The notes: a model not told the origin generated them from the letters alone. DNA of 64,000 nucleotides from Qipengyuania sp. S6317L1 (GCF_023015615.1 NZ_JALKAJ010000001.1:186001-250000); one strand, 5' to 3'. Counted from the first letter of the stretch, positions 15,761-25,948 are shown. Numbers and translations: made by a program.

Positions 15761-17272
15761 TCACTCTGCCGCCTCAAGCTGCTCGTCGGCTTGCCTTGCG
15801 TTGGCACCGGCCTTTGAAAACACCAGAATGCCATCGTCTATCGGGTCGCTTGCCATGCGCTTGCGATCGAGGACATATTCCTGGTTGAGGCGCCATGGAT
15901 ATTCGGTCGCGTTCTTGGGATTGATATCCTTTGCCCGCTCAAGATAGCCGCTGGAATAGTCGCCGAAGATGTTTTCATCGACGATGTTCGCCTTGATCCG
16001 GGGTGTCATGACCGGATTGACCACATCCGCGCCCCGGCTGCGCATTTCGCGCAAGAGGCGGCATACATAGTCGGAGTTGATGTCGGCGCGCAGGGTCCAG
16101 CTGGCATTGATGTAACCGAACACCACCGCAAGATTGGGAAGGTCGGAATACATGCAGCCCTTGTAATAATAGCGCTGCGAGAAATCGACGGGTTCATCAT
16201 TGACGCTGACCGCGATCTTGCCTGCAATAGCGAGCTTCAGGCCGGTGGCGGTGACGATGATATCGGCTTCCACAAGCTCGCCCGATTTGAGGCGGATGCC
16301 GTTCTTTTCGAATGTGTCGATGTGCCCGGTGACAATCTCGGCCTTGCCCGATTTCATCGCTTCGAACAGGTCATCGTCCGGCACAAGGCACAGGCGCTGC
16401 TCCCACGGGTTATAAGGAGGCGTGAAGGTATCCTTGTCATACCCCGGGCCAAGCGCTTTCTCGATGCCGTTATACAACGCCTTCTTGACCCGTTCCGGCT
16501 TGTTGCGCGCGGTTTTGAACGCAAGGTCCTGCATCTTGATGTTCTTGAAGCGCGTGATTTTATACGCGAGCGTATCCGGCAGGATCTTGCGCATAAAATT
16601 GGCAAACCCGTCCTTTGCAGGGCGCGCAAACATCCATGTCGGCGTGCGCTGGAGCATGGTCACCTTTTCGGCCTTGTCCGACATGGACGGCACAATCGTC
16701 ACAGCCGTCGCACCAGAGCCGATCACGACGACCTTCTTGCCGGTGTAATCAAGATCCTCGGGCCAGAATTGCGGGTGGATCACCTGCCCTTCGAAATCGC
16801 CCAGCTCAAAACCTGCATCGTGCGGTTCGTCATAGTCGTAATAGCCGCTGCCCAGATAAAGGAAGTTGGCGGTCAGATGCGTGCGCGAGCCGTCTGCCTT
16901 TTCCATCTCGACGTGCCAGCGCGCTTCGTCTTCGCGAAAGTTTGCGCTGATGACCTTGTGGCCAAAGCGGATTTTATCGCGGATGCCGCGGTCATCGACG
17001 ATTTTGTTGAGGTAATCGAGAATGGCGGGCGCATCAGCGATGCTTTTTTCATGCCGCCATGGTTCGAAATCAAAGCCGAGCGTGTGCATATCGCTGTCGG
17101 AACGGATGCCGGGATAGCGGAACAGGTCCCATGTCCCGCCCAAATTCTCGCGCTGTTCAACGATGGCGTAGGAGTGGCCCGGTGCTTTCATCTGCATATG
17201 GGCGGCCATGCCGATGCCTGAAATCCCTGCACCAACGATGAGGACGTCAAAGTCTGGGGGTGTCGCTAGCAT
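15761..17272 (-). CDS. Flavin-containing monooxygenase, Baeyer-Villiger type
   Basis: About 503 residues from the start at 17272 (MLATPPDF), which has a GGAGAGAG ribosome binding site. The open frame extends to 17308. It shows an FAD-binding GAGISG motif near the N-terminus, the type I Baeyer-Villiger fingerprint FEGQVIHPQFWP, and an NADPH-binding GSGATA motif. The closest well-known relatives include EthA-like monooxygenases that insert oxygen next to a ketone. The neighbouring acyl-CoA degradation genes suggest a catabolic role, but the ketone substrate cannot be read from the sequence. Confidence 0.88.
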   Translation of the reverse strand: MLATPPDFDVLIVGAGISGIGMAAHMQMKAPGHSYAIVEQRENLGGTWDLFRYPGIRSDSDMHTLGFDFEPWRHEKSIADAPAILDYLNKIVDDRGIRDKIRFGHKVISANFREDEARWHVEMEKADGSRTHLTANFLYLGSGYYDYDEPHDAGFELGDFEGQVIHPQFWPEDLDYTGKKVVVIGSGATAVTIVPSMSDKAEKVTMLQRTPTWMFARPAKDGFANFMRKILPDTLAYKITRFKNIKMQDLAFKTARNKPERVKKALYNGIEKALGPGYDKDTFTPPYNPWEQRLCLVPDDDLFEAMKSGKAEIVTGHIDTFEKNGIRLKSGELVEADIIVTATGLKLAIAGKIAVSVNDEPVDFSQRYYYKGCMYSDLPNLAVVFGYINASWTLRADINSDYVCRLLREMRSRGADVVNPVMTPRIKANIVDENIFGDYSSGYLERAKDINPKNATEYPWRLNQEYVLDRKRMASDPIDDGILVFSKAGANARQADEQLEAAE

Positions 17273-17384
17273 GTGTTTTCTCTCTCCGGTTACTGCAAAG
17301 AAAAGCACAGGCGCTGCTCAAAAGCGAGTCTTGATTGCAAATAGCAACTGACTTCATCGGTGAAAGCGGTTAGGGCCTCGCGCC

Positions 17385-19412
17385 ATGACGATCCCATTCA
17401 GGCTGACAGCCGCTTCGCTGCTTGCTTTGAGCGTTCCCTTTGCCGCTCATGCACAAGACGATGAAGAGCCAACGGAAATTCCAACCGAGATTGTGGTGAC
17501 CGGAGAGGGGCTCGAGCCTGCTCTTTCGACAATCGTGTATTCGACAACCACGATTGATCGCGAGGCAATTGTTTCGACCGGTTCAGGACGGCTTGAGGAT
17601 GTCCTGTCAAACGTCGCGGGGTTTCAGCAGTTTCGCCGTTCGGACAGCCGATCCTCCAATCCGACCGCGCAAGGGGTGACGTTGCGCGCGCTTGGCGGCA
17701 ATGCGACGAGCCGGGCGCTGGTGCTTCTGGACGGAGTGCCGATTGCCGATCCGTTCTTTGGTTATATACCCCTATCCGCGATTTCGCCTGATACGCTGTC
17801 GAGCATCCGCGTGACACGCGGCGGGGGCTCCGGCCCGTTTGGTGCAGGTGCGCTTGCCGGTACGATCGAGTTGGAGAGCGCAGGGCCGGGCACAATCGGC
17901 ACACTCTCGGCAAGCGTGCTTGGCAATGACCGCGAAGAGACCGAGGCGAGCGCGGTGCTGTCGCAAAATCTTGGCGCAGGCTTTGCTGTTGTCAGCGGAC
18001 GCTGGGACCGGGGGCAGGGGTTTTTCACAACGCCCGAGGATCAACGCGTACCGGCAAGCGCGCGCGCTGCCTTCGACAGCTGGCAGTTGGGCGTTCGCGC
18101 CGTGGCGCCGCTCAATTCCGATATCGAATTGCAAGCCCGCGTAAGCGCGTTCAGCGATGATCGCACGCTGCGTTTTGAAGGTGCGGATTCGAACCATCAG
18201 GGGCAGGACGCGAGCCTTCGCGTGGTGGGCCGCGGCGAATGGGAATTCGACGCGCTCGCCTATGTCCAGGCGCGCAATTTCAACAATATCATTATCAGTT
18301 CGACGCGCTTTGTGCCGGTGCTCGATCAACGCGACACGCCTTCCACCGGCCTTGGCGCAAAATTCGAACTTCGCCCGCCTGTGGCAGAGGGCCACGATTT
18401 GCGCGTGGGCGCGGACTACCGCCGCGCCGATGGCGAGCTTCAGGAAGACGCGTTCAGCGCCTTCACCGGCGCTTTACGCGAAACCCGGCGCGCAGGGGGG
18501 GTGAACAGCAACCTTGGCCTGTTTGTCGAAGACGACTGGTCCATCGGCCCGCTGGTTCTGACCGGGGGGCTTCGCGCAGACTATACCGAAATCAAGGACG
18601 GTTTCTTCCGCGCGCGCGATGCCGGCAACGCGATTGTGAGCGAGATCATCGCCCCTGATCGCAGCGATTGGGCGGTCAGCTGGCGCATGGGCGGCTCAAT
18701 CGTGGCAACCCGCGGGATTGATGTGAGGGCAGCGGCCTATACCGGCACGCGTCTGCCAACCCTCAACGAGCTTTACCGCCCCTTTGTCGTCTTTCCCGTG
18801 GTTACCGAGGCCAATGCCAGCCTTGAGAACGAGCGGCTTCAAGGCTTTGAAGTGGGGCTGGATTTTAGCGTGTCGCGCGATGTGTTCGTGTCGCTTACCG
18901 CGTTCGACAACCGGGTGAAAAACGCGATTGCCAATGTCACGCTGGAGCCAAACTTGCGCCAGCGGCAAAACCTGCCAGCGATTGATGCGCAAGGGATCGA
19001 GGCAGGGCTCGCCGCCAGTTTCGGCAGTCTCAGCATTGATGCCTCGCTCGCCTATACCGACGCGACAATTGACGGGGAGGGGGCCTCGCTTGCGCTGGAT
19101 GGCAACCGCCCGCCGCAAACGCCGAAAATTTCCGCCTCGGCAACGCTGGCATGGGAACCTGCCGAAGGGGTGCGCCTTGCTGGCACGCTGCGGCATGTCG
19201 GTGCCCAGTTCGAGGACGATCAGGAAAGCGATGTTCTGCCCGCTGCCACGACGCTCAACCTGTTTGCGCAAGCTCGCGTGACAGATGGAATTTCGGTCAT
19301 CGCACGCGCGGAAAACCTGTTTGATGAAACCATCATCACCCGCAATTCAGGCGGCGCGATTGATCTGGGCGTGCCCCGGACGCTGTGGCTGGGTGTGCGT
19401 CTCGATCTGTGA
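17385..19412 (+). CDS. TonB-dependent receptor
   Basis: A 675-residue outer-membrane receptor. It has a signal peptide (ending AAHAQ), a TonB-box-like segment EIVVTGEG, a plug domain with GVTLRALGGNATSRALVLLD and IRVTRGGGSGPFGAGALAGT, and a beta-barrel. The last barrel strand ends in LGVRLDL. This length is typical for siderophore or vitamin B12-type receptors. No iron or cobalamin operator or riboswitch is visible upstream, and the substrate is unknown. It is divergent from the monooxygenase (112-base gap). Confidence 0.88.
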   Translation: MTIPFRLTAASLLALSVPFAAHAQDDEEPTEIPTEIVVTGEGLEPALSTIVYSTTTIDREAIVSTGSGRLEDVLSNVAGFQQFRRSDSRSSNPTAQGVTLRALGGNATSRALVLLDGVPIADPFFGYIPLSAISPDTLSSIRVTRGGGSGPFGAGALAGTIELESAGPGTIGTLSASVLGNDREETEASAVLSQNLGAGFAVVSGRWDRGQGFFTTPEDQRVPASARAAFDSWQLGVRAVAPLNSDIELQARVSAFSDDRTLRFEGADSNHQGQDASLRVVGRGEWEFDALAYVQARNFNNIIISSTRFVPVLDQRDTPSTGLGAKFELRPPVAEGHDLRVGADYRRADGELQEDAFSAFTGALRETRRAGGVNSNLGLFVEDDWSIGPLVLTGGLRADYTEIKDGFFRARDAGNAIVSEIIAPDRSDWAVSWRMGGSIVATRGIDVRAAAYTGTRLPTLNELYRPFVVFPVVTEANASLENERLQGFEVGLDFSVSRDVFVSLTAFDNRVKNAIANVTLEPNLRQRQNLPAIDAQGIEAGLAASFGSLSIDASLAYTDATIDGEGASLALDGNRPPQTPKISASATLAWEPAEGVRLAGTLRHVGAQFEDDQESDVLPAATTLNLFAQARVTDGISVIARAENLFDETIITRNSGGAIDLGVPRTLWLGVRLDL

Positions 19413-19637
19413 TGCGGTCCGAAGAAATGACAGCCAATAAAACGGGCGTCTGAAACAAAATTAGGCCACTTACGGCAAACCCGCATTAATGCTGCGTTGC
19501 AGCGTAAAATGTGGCATATTTGCACCACACCAGCGATAACTCGCCTAGGTCCCTTGGCAGCGGGAAAACCGCTGATAGTCTCCGGAATTAGGGAACCGTA
19601 CTGGCGCAAAGGTCAGGCGGATGTGGAGAGAGAAAAT

Positions 19638-22196
19638 ATGACACGTAAGCTTGCGGCCTATGCCGCCGGCCTGATGGCCTGCAGTTCATTTACAGTACCG
19701 GCATTTGCTCAAGACAGCGAGCCGCTCGCCGCACCTGAAGCCGATGATGGCGTTATCATCGTGACCGCGACACGGCGCGCACAGGATATTCAGGACATTC
19801 CGCTGGCGGTGACCGCAATTACCCCGCAAGCACTTGAAAACCAGAATGTCGTCGGGATTCAGGAAGTGACTTCGCTTGCGCCGAGCTTCAGCTCCTCTCA
19901 GGCCCAAACCTCGTCCGGGTCCGTCGTACTTCGCGTTCGCGGGGTGGGCACAACCTCAAACAACATCGGCTTTGAAAGCGCGGTCGGCATCTTCATCGAC
20001 GGCGCCTATCAATCGCGCCCCGGCGTTGCGCTTTCCGAGTTTGTCGACATTGAGCGGGTGGAAGTTCTGCGTGGGCCGCAAGGCACCCTGTTTGGCCGCA
20101 ACACCTCTGCTGGTGCGCTCAACATCGTGACAAAGCGTCCCGAACTCGATTCGTTCGGCGGATTCGTGAACGCACAATATGGCAGCTTCAACGAAATCAG
20201 CCTTCAGGGGGCTGTCAACGTCCCGCTTGTGGAGGACACGCTTGCACTCCGGTTGACCGGAGCGTTCCGTGAGCGCGACGGCTTTCTCGATGTGGTCGAT
20301 GCGTCAGGCAACCAGATCGGTGAAACAAACACCGCCGATCAGTGGCTCGTTCGCGGGCAACTGGGCTTTGAAAGCGAAAGCGGGGTTCGCGGGCGCCTTC
20401 TTGCGGATTATTCTCGCAGCACGCCAAGCATTGGCGGCGCGATCGAGCTTTACCAAAGTCCTCTGGTGACAGCCGGTGCCTATGCCGGGGTCGGTCTTGG
20501 CGTCGGGTTGAATGGCGGCAATGGTCAGCCATCGGTTGCAACCACCCCGTTCGACCAGGCAGGATTTGAAGAAGCCCTCGACAATCGCACCGTTTCGGCA
20601 AACTTCGCCCCGTTTTCGAAGATCGAGAATTACGGGACGACTGGCGAGATCGAATTTCCGATTTCTGACAGCGCGGACCTGATCTTCATCGGTTCGTACC
20701 GAAAGTTTGAATCGAACGAGAATTACGATTCAGATTTCACCGCCAACGACATTTTCAATGTCGGTCCGGCAATAACAGATATCGAAACCTACACCGCCGA
20801 ACTGCGGGTTCAGGGTGAGGCCTTCGACGGTCGCCTCAATTATCTTATCGGCGGCTTCTACTCGAATGAGACGATCGATCAGTCGGTCACTTTTGTGGCG
20901 GGCAGCGAATATGATGCCAACATTGGCGCGCTGTTCGGCGGCGCTGCCGGGCCATCGCCTCTGCTGACCTTCACCGGTTCGGATATCAGTGGCAACGGTG
21001 TCACCAACCGGTTCCAGCAAGACGCGGAAAGCTATTCGATCTTTACGAACAACTCGCTTGAAGTTGCCGATGGACTCGAATTTACGGTGGGTGCCCGGTA
21101 TTCGTGGGAGGACAAATCAGGCGGGTTTACACAGACTTCTGCCAATAATCCGACCTGTCCGGCGGTCCTCGATGCCCTGTTTACAGGTGGCCTCGCGCCG
21201 CTTGGGGGTGCCGGTTCTACTCTTGCAGCGCTGGGTTGCCTCGGTTTCCTCTCGCCAGCAGATTTGCCGCAGGCGAGTGTGTTCCCGCTGCCGGTTACCT
21301 TCCAGGACACATTCGATGATGAAGAGCTGATCTGGACGGCCAAGGTCGCCTATGAATTCGCTGCACCGGTCAACGTCTATGCCAGCTTCACCCATGGCTA
21401 TAAGTCGGGGGGGATCAACCTCGACACGACCGCTGCCGTGCTTGGAGCCAGCCCGGTCTTCAATTCCGAAGAAGTCGATGCCTACGAAATCGGTCTGAAA
21501 AGCCGTCTGCTGGACGATGCCGTCACGCTTAACATCGCGGCCTTCCATCAGGAATTTACCGACTTCCAGGTGCTCGAATTCACGGGCACCGCGTTTGCCA
21601 CGTTTAACGTGCCGCGCGCGCTGTCCAAAGGTGTCGAGATTGAAAGCGTTATTCGTCCTAACAGCGAACTGACCTTCAGGGCGTCTGCCACAATCCTGGA
21701 TGCCGGATATCCCGACGATTGCGCAGGCGACTCGACGGCTCCGCAGGTGGTGTCGCTGTGCGGTTTCTCGCTCACCAATGCGCCGGATTTTGTCGGGATC
21801 ATCGGCGGGCTTTGGGAAAAGCCGATTAATGATACGACCGAGTTCTTCCTTTCCGGACAACTGCGGATGGAAGGCGACCAGCGCACATCAACACAGGGTA
21901 TCGTCCCGCCGTCAGCTGCACAAATCGCAGCCGTCGGCATTGACGCGGCGGTCGCTGCCCAGCCGCTTATCGTTGCGGACGTGCAAGACGGCAAAGCCTT
22001 CGTCAACTTGCGCGCGGGTCTGCGGTTTGGTGATGGCGCCTATTCGATTGAGGGCTTCGTCAACAACCTGACCGATCAGGTGGTTCGCGGCGTGACCTTC
22101 AACACGACGCTGCGAGGTAGTGGTGCGGCGAACTCACGTTCGGCCTTCTCGCTCCAGCCGCGGACTTATGGTGTGGTGGTTCGCGCCAAGTTCTAA
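19638..22196 (+). CDS. TonB-dependent receptor
   Basis: About 852 residues from the ATG at 19638, which has a GGAGAGAGA ribosome binding site; the open frame begins at 19497 but the extra residues are not signal-like. It has a signal peptide ending VPAFAQ, a TonB-box region DGVIIVTATRRAQDIQDIPL, plug motifs (VLRVRGVGTTSNNIGFESAV, VEVLRGPQGTLFGRNTSAGA) and a barrel closing with GVVVRAKF. This plug type is common among sphingomonad receptors for plant- or algal-derived compounds. The acyl-CoA genes next to it hint at an organic substrate, which is inference only. Confidence 0.9.
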   Translation: MTRKLAAYAAGLMACSSFTVPAFAQDSEPLAAPEADDGVIIVTATRRAQDIQDIPLAVTAITPQALENQNVVGIQEVTSLAPSFSSSQAQTSSGSVVLRVRGVGTTSNNIGFESAVGIFIDGAYQSRPGVALSEFVDIERVEVLRGPQGTLFGRNTSAGALNIVTKRPELDSFGGFVNAQYGSFNEISLQGAVNVPLVEDTLALRLTGAFRERDGFLDVVDASGNQIGETNTADQWLVRGQLGFESESGVRGRLLADYSRSTPSIGGAIELYQSPLVTAGAYAGVGLGVGLNGGNGQPSVATTPFDQAGFEEALDNRTVSANFAPFSKIENYGTTGEIEFPISDSADLIFIGSYRKFESNENYDSDFTANDIFNVGPAITDIETYTAELRVQGEAFDGRLNYLIGGFYSNETIDQSVTFVAGSEYDANIGALFGGAAGPSPLLTFTGSDISGNGVTNRFQQDAESYSIFTNNSLEVADGLEFTVGARYSWEDKSGGFTQTSANNPTCPAVLDALFTGGLAPLGGAGSTLAALGCLGFLSPADLPQASVFPLPVTFQDTFDDEELIWTAKVAYEFAAPVNVYASFTHGYKSGGINLDTTAAVLGASPVFNSEEVDAYEIGLKSRLLDDAVTLNIAAFHQEFTDFQVLEFTGTAFATFNVPRALSKGVEIESVIRPNSELTFRASATILDAGYPDDCAGDSTAPQVVSLCGFSLTNAPDFVGIIGGLWEKPINDTTEFFLSGQLRMEGDQRTSTQGIVPPSAAQIAAVGIDAAVAAQPLIVADVQDGKAFVNLRAGLRFGDGAYSIEGFVNNLTDQVVRGVTFNTTLRGSGAANSRSAFSLQPRTYGVVVRAKF

Positions 22197-22218
22197 GCGC
22201 GAGCACAAGCAAACAAGG

Positions 22219-22251
22219 AAAGGCCGCTCGGGCAACCGGGCGGCCTTTTTT
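22219..22251 (+). terminator. Rho-independent terminator after the TonB receptor
   Basis: A GC-rich hairpin (AAGGCCGC ... GCGGCCTT) with a short central loop is followed by a T run, 22 bases after the receptor stop. Confidence 0.88.
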
Positions 22252-22271
22252 GTTTGTGGCGGTTTGTTTGT

Positions 22272-22336
22272 GTTCGCCCATCCGGGCGAACTCCTCGCTA
22301 GATGTCCTCCGCTACGCTGCGGACCCGCTGCGGGCG
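22272..22336 (-). repeat. REP-like intergenic element, copy 2 (inverted)
   Basis: Read on the minus strand, this segment repeats the blocks CGCCCGCAGCGGG (22324-22336) and TAGCGAGGA (22292-22300). It ends in a hairpin with perfect 8-base arms (22272-22279 / 22284-22291). The same order of blocks is found on the plus strand at 4287-4346. The middle parts differ in length. Confidence 0.5.
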
Positions 22337-22373
22337 GCCGCTTGGCCTTGCGACGCCCGTGGGCTCGTTCCGG

Positions 22374-22412
22374 TGCAAAGAAAATGGCGCCACGGTTCCC
22401 CGCAGCGCCATT
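22374..22412 (-). terminator. Terminator of the acyl-CoA dehydrogenase gene
   Basis: On the minus strand an 8-base stem AATGGCGC/GCGCCATT (22405-22412 and 22383-22390) is followed by TTTCTTTG, 26 bases past the stop of the dehydrogenase gene. Confidence 0.65.
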
Positions 22413-22437
22413 GATCTGTTCACGAATGTGCGAGGTC

Positions 22438-23601
22438 TTACATCGACCGCGCAATCAGCATTTTCATCACTTCGTTCGAACCGCCAAAGATCCGCGTGAT
22501 GCGGCTGTCGCGGTACATTTTGGCGATGGGGTATTCATTGATGTAACCAGCGCCGCCGTGCAGTTGCAGGCATTTGTCGACCGTCTCGCCTTGCAACTCG
22601 GTGCACCAGTATTTCGCCATCGAAGCGGTCGCCACGTCAAGCTCGCCTTTGAGCAGCTTGGCGATGCAATCGTTGACGAAAACCCGCGCCGCCGTGCCGC
22701 GCGCCTTGAGGTCGGCGAGCACGAATTGCGTGTTCTGGAAATCCCAGATGGTTTGCCCGAACGCCTTGCGGCTTTTTACATAGTCGATTGTTGTGTCGAG
22801 CGCTTTCTCGATGCCGGTGCACGCGCCCATGGCGATCACGAGGCGTTCTTGAGGAAGCTCGCCCATCAGCTGGTAAAAGCCTTTGCCCTCAACCCCGCCA
22901 AGCACGTTTTCAGCTGGCACAAACACATTGTCGAAGAACAATTCGGAGGTGTCGGCAGCATCAAGCCCGATCTTGTCGAGCTTCTTGCCGCGTTCAAACC
23001 CTTCTGCGCCCTCGGTTTCGAGCAGCATCAGCGAGATGCCCTTGGCGCGTTCGTTCGGGTCGGTTTTGGCGACAACAACGATGAAGTCGGCGGTCTGACC
23101 ATTCGAGATATAGGTCTTGGCCCCGTTGATGCGGTAGCCATTGCCGTCTTTCAATGCGGTGGTGGTGATCGACTGAAGGTCGGAGCCGACCCCCGGCTCG
23201 GTCATGGCAATCGCGCTGACCAGCTCGCCGGTGACGAGTTTGGGCAGATATTTCTGCTTCTGCTCCTCGGTGCCGTGGCGGACGAGGTAGGGCAGGATGA
23301 TGGTGTTGTGCAGGGACGCGGCAAAGCCATCGACATCGTGCTTCGATTGCTGGTCAATGACGACCATATCGTGGCGAAAGTCGCCGCCGTGGCCGCCGTA
23401 TTGTTCCGGAACCGAAACGCCAAGAAGGCCGGCCTGGCCTGCCTCGTTCCAGAACTCGCGTTCAACCTGACCATCGTCGCGCCATTTCTGGACGCGTTTT
23501 TGGGGTGCGTGTTGCTGATAAAATTTGCCCACGGCATCGGCGAAGATCGCAATCTCTTCGTCTTCCATGAATTCGGGCTGTGGCACGTCAATGACGGGCA
23601 T
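22438..23601 (-). CDS. Acyl-CoA dehydrogenase (long-chain type)
   Basis: A 387-residue FAD flavoprotein that makes the first alpha-beta double bond of an acyl-CoA. It shows IAMTEPGVGSDL and the C-terminal GGAGYINEYPIAKMYRDSR. The usual medium-chain catalytic Glu (in YEGT) is replaced, since the sequence reads RIFGGSNEVMK. This is the pattern of long-chain dehydrogenases, where the base is a Glu in the helix before YVKSRKAFGQ (here in GIEKALDTT). The downstream hydratase gene precedes it on the same strand, so they probably form an operon. Confidence 0.9.
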   Translation of the reverse strand: MPVIDVPQPEFMEDEEIAIFADAVGKFYQQHAPQKRVQKWRDDGQVEREFWNEAGQAGLLGVSVPEQYGGHGGDFRHDMVVIDQQSKHDVDGFAASLHNTIILPYLVRHGTEEQKQKYLPKLVTGELVSAIAMTEPGVGSDLQSITTTALKDGNGYRINGAKTYISNGQTADFIVVVAKTDPNERAKGISLMLLETEGAEGFERGKKLDKIGLDAADTSELFFDNVFVPAENVLGGVEGKGFYQLMGELPQERLVIAMGACTGIEKALDTTIDYVKSRKAFGQTIWDFQNTQFVLADLKARGTAARVFVNDCIAKLLKGELDVATASMAKYWCTELQGETVDKCLQLHGGAGYINEYPIAKMYRDSRITRIFGGSNEVMKMLIARSM

Positions 23602-23667
23602 GTCTCTCTCTCCTAAAATCCCAATTGAGTAACGAGGTGGCGCGCCTGAAAGACGCGCTCCCTTAGA

Positions 23668-24429
23668 TCACTTACCCTTCCAGTTGGGCGCGCGTTTCTC
23701 TGCAAAAGCGGCTGCGCCCTCGCGCGCGTCCTCGGATACGAAGACCGGCGCGATGAGCTTGCCCTGGCGATCGTAACGCTCGTCCATTGGCCAGCCGCGC
23801 GATTCCTTGATGATCTGCTTCGAGACGCGCACCGCGAGCGGGCCGTTCGCTGCGATCTTGGCGGCGAGTTCCTTTGCCCCGTCAAGCGCCGAACCTTCGG
23901 TCACGGTGTTGATCAGGCCCAGCTCATAGGCGCGGGCGGCATCGATGAAGTCACCGGTCAGTGCCAGTTCCATCGCAATGCGTTCAGGGATCTGGTCGGG
24001 CAGCATCATGACGCCGCCGGCTGCTGCGACAAGGCCGCGCTTTGCCTCCGGGATGCCGAATTTGGCAGCCGAAGATGCAACCACAAGGTCGCAGGCGATC
24101 ATCAATTCAAGCCCGCCGGCAAGTGCATAACCTTCGACAGCCGCAATCAGGGGTTTTGCAGGCGGGGCCTGCACCACGCCGCCAAAGCCGCGGCCTTCGA
24201 CAGACGGGCTCTCGCCGCGAAGGAAACCTTTAAGGTCCATGCCCGAACAGAACGTGCCACCAGCACCCGTCAGAATGCCAACGCGAAGGTCGTCTTCTGC
24301 ATCAAGGCGGTCCATCGCCGCAGCAATCGCTTCGGAGGCGGCCTTGGTCATGGCGTTTTTGGCTTCGGGACGGTTGATCGTCACGATCAGCACGCCATTG
24401 TCGACTTCGGTAAGGACTTCTTCGCTCAC
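23668..24429 (-). CDS. Enoyl-CoA hydratase/isomerase
   Basis: About 253 residues from a GTG at 24429, chosen because GGGAGAGAG lies just before it; the open frame runs to 24486. It has the crotonase fold with GAGGTFCSGMDLKGFL (oxyanion loop) and ALAGGLELMIACDLVVAS, in which the Glu of GGLEL fits one catalytic residue. The second usual glutamate position is in FGIPEAKRGL. It would hydrate enoyl-CoA made by the dehydrogenase 66 bases downstream. It is divergent from the thiolase gene. Confidence 0.88.
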   Translation of the reverse strand: MSEEVLTEVDNGVLIVTINRPEAKNAMTKAASEAIAAAMDRLDAEDDLRVGILTGAGGTFCSGMDLKGFLRGESPSVEGRGFGGVVQAPPAKPLIAAVEGYALAGGLELMIACDLVVASSAAKFGIPEAKRGLVAAAGGVMMLPDQIPERIAMELALTGDFIDAARAYELGLINTVTEGSALDGAKELAAKIAANGPLAVRVSKQIIKESRGWPMDERYDRQGKLIAPVFVSEDAREGAAAFAEKRAPNWKGK

Positions 24430-24580
24430 AGGTACTCTCTCCCTTTGCAAATCTCGTGATGCCTTGATTGGCATTTCAAATTGCAACTCAATTCTTGTGT
24501 AAGGAGTGCAGACGCTTTACGCACCCGTCAACCGCAATTTTTGCAAATAACAAAACCCAAGGGATGAGAGAGAGACGACT

Positions 24581-25849
24581 ATGGCAGAGGCATACATCAT
24601 TGACGCAGTGCGCACCCCGCGCGGCATCGGCAAACAGGGCAAGGGCGCGCTCGCCGCATCCCACCCGCAACACCTGGCCGCGACCGTTCTGAAAGCGGTT
24701 GCGACACGCAACAATCTCGACACCTCGACGGTCGACGATGTGATCTGGTCGGTGTCGACGCAAGACGGAATGCAGGCGGGCGACCTTGGCCGGATGGCCG
24801 CGCTCGATGCAGGCTATGACATCACGTCATCGGGCACCACGCTCGACCGGTTCTGCGGCGGTGGTATCACCTCGGTCAGCCTTGCCGCAGCGCAGGTGAT
24901 GAGCGGCATGGAAGATTGCGTTGTCGCAGGTGGCACAGAGATGATGAGCCTCACCTCGGCCATGAGCCAGGAAAAGATGAAAGCAGGGCTCAAGCCGCCG
25001 ATGATGGGCAGCTATAACGAGCGTCTTCAAGCCAAGCACCCGCAAAGCCACCAGGGCATTTGTGGCGATGCGATCGCGACAATCGAAGGCTTCACCCGCG
25101 AAGAACTGGACGAGGTAGGCGTGCGTTCACAAGAGCGCGCTGCAACCGCGATTGCCGAAGGGCGCTTTGACAAATCCGTCGTTCCGGTTCTCGATGATGA
25201 GGGCAATGTCATTCTCGACAAGGAAGAATATCCGCGCCCCGGCACGACGAAGGAATCGCTCGCAGAGCTTCAGCCTGCTTTCACCAAGATTGCCGACGTG
25301 CCGCTTGATGCAAACGGCACCACATTCCGCGGTCTTATCAACCAGAAGTATCCGGATGTTGAAATCCAGCACTTCCACCACGCGGGCAATTCATCGGGCG
25401 TTGTCGATGGCGCGGCGGCTGTCCTCATCGCGTCCAAGGAATATGCGCAAAAGCATGGCCTCAAACCGCGCGCGCGCATCGTGCAGACCGCGAACATGGG
25501 CGATGATCCCACGCTGATGTTGAATGCACCTGTGCCAGCGGCGAAGAAGGTGCTTGAGAAAGCAGGGCTTACTACCGACGATATCGACCTGTTCGAGATC
25601 AACGAAGCGTTTGCAGTTGTGGCGGCCAAATTCGTGAAAGACCTCGATCTTGACTGGGACAAGGTCAACGTCAACGGCGGCTCGATTGCTTTGGGCCACC
25701 CCATCGGCGCAACCGGCTCGATCCTCATCGGGACAATGGTCGATGAGCTTGAACGTCAGGGCAAGAAACGCGGCCTTGTCACCATGTGTGCAGCAGGCGG
25801 TATGGCCCCTGCGATCATCATCGAGCGCGTCGACGACTTCGTAGACTAG
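24581..25849 (+). CDS. Acetyl-CoA C-acyltransferase (thiolase)
   Basis: The 422-residue protein is a thiolase with the nucleophile Cys92 in LDRFCGGGITSV, the catalytic His in ALGHPIGATGS and the second Cys in TMCAAGGMAP. It cleaves 3-ketoacyl-CoA to acetyl-CoA in beta-oxidation, or runs in reverse. The ribosome binding site is GAGAGAGA just before the ATG. The 151-base divergent gap to the hydratase gene probably contains both promoters. Confidence 0.92.
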   Translation: MAEAYIIDAVRTPRGIGKQGKGALAASHPQHLAATVLKAVATRNNLDTSTVDDVIWSVSTQDGMQAGDLGRMAALDAGYDITSSGTTLDRFCGGGITSVSLAAAQVMSGMEDCVVAGGTEMMSLTSAMSQEKMKAGLKPPMMGSYNERLQAKHPQSHQGICGDAIATIEGFTREELDEVGVRSQERAATAIAEGRFDKSVVPVLDDEGNVILDKEEYPRPGTTKESLAELQPAFTKIADVPLDANGTTFRGLINQKYPDVEIQHFHHAGNSSGVVDGAAAVLIASKEYAQKHGLKPRARIVQTANMGDDPTLMLNAPVPAAKKVLEKAGLTTDDIDLFEINEAFAVVAAKFVKDLDLDWDKVNVNGGSIALGHPIGATGSILIGTMVDELERQGKKRGLVTMCAAGGMAPAIIIERVDDFVD

Positions 25850-25856
25850 GTGTGTT

Positions 25857-25892
25857 CCGGGGAAGTGCTGACAGCATTTGTCACTTCCCCGG
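25857..25892 (+). terminator. Hairpin after thiolase
   Basis: Perfect 11-base arms (25857-25867 and 25882-25892) enclose a 14-base loop, 7 bases after the thiolase stop. No T run follows, so efficiency is uncertain. Confidence 0.55.
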
Positions 25893-25948
25893 GCCGCCCC
25901 CTGCCTCTACCCCTCATGGCCAGCCAATGATCAAGGGGAAGGCTTGCC

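Noticed and set aside
19497..19637. N-terminal extension of the second TonB receptor
   Set aside because: A proper signal peptide and a strong ribosome binding site begin at 19638; the extra residues do not look like an export signal.
22120..23616. 498-codon plus-strand reading frame opposite the acyl-CoA dehydrogenase
   Set aside because: It runs from the TonB receptor end across a terminator and the REP-like element into antisense sequence; not a gene.
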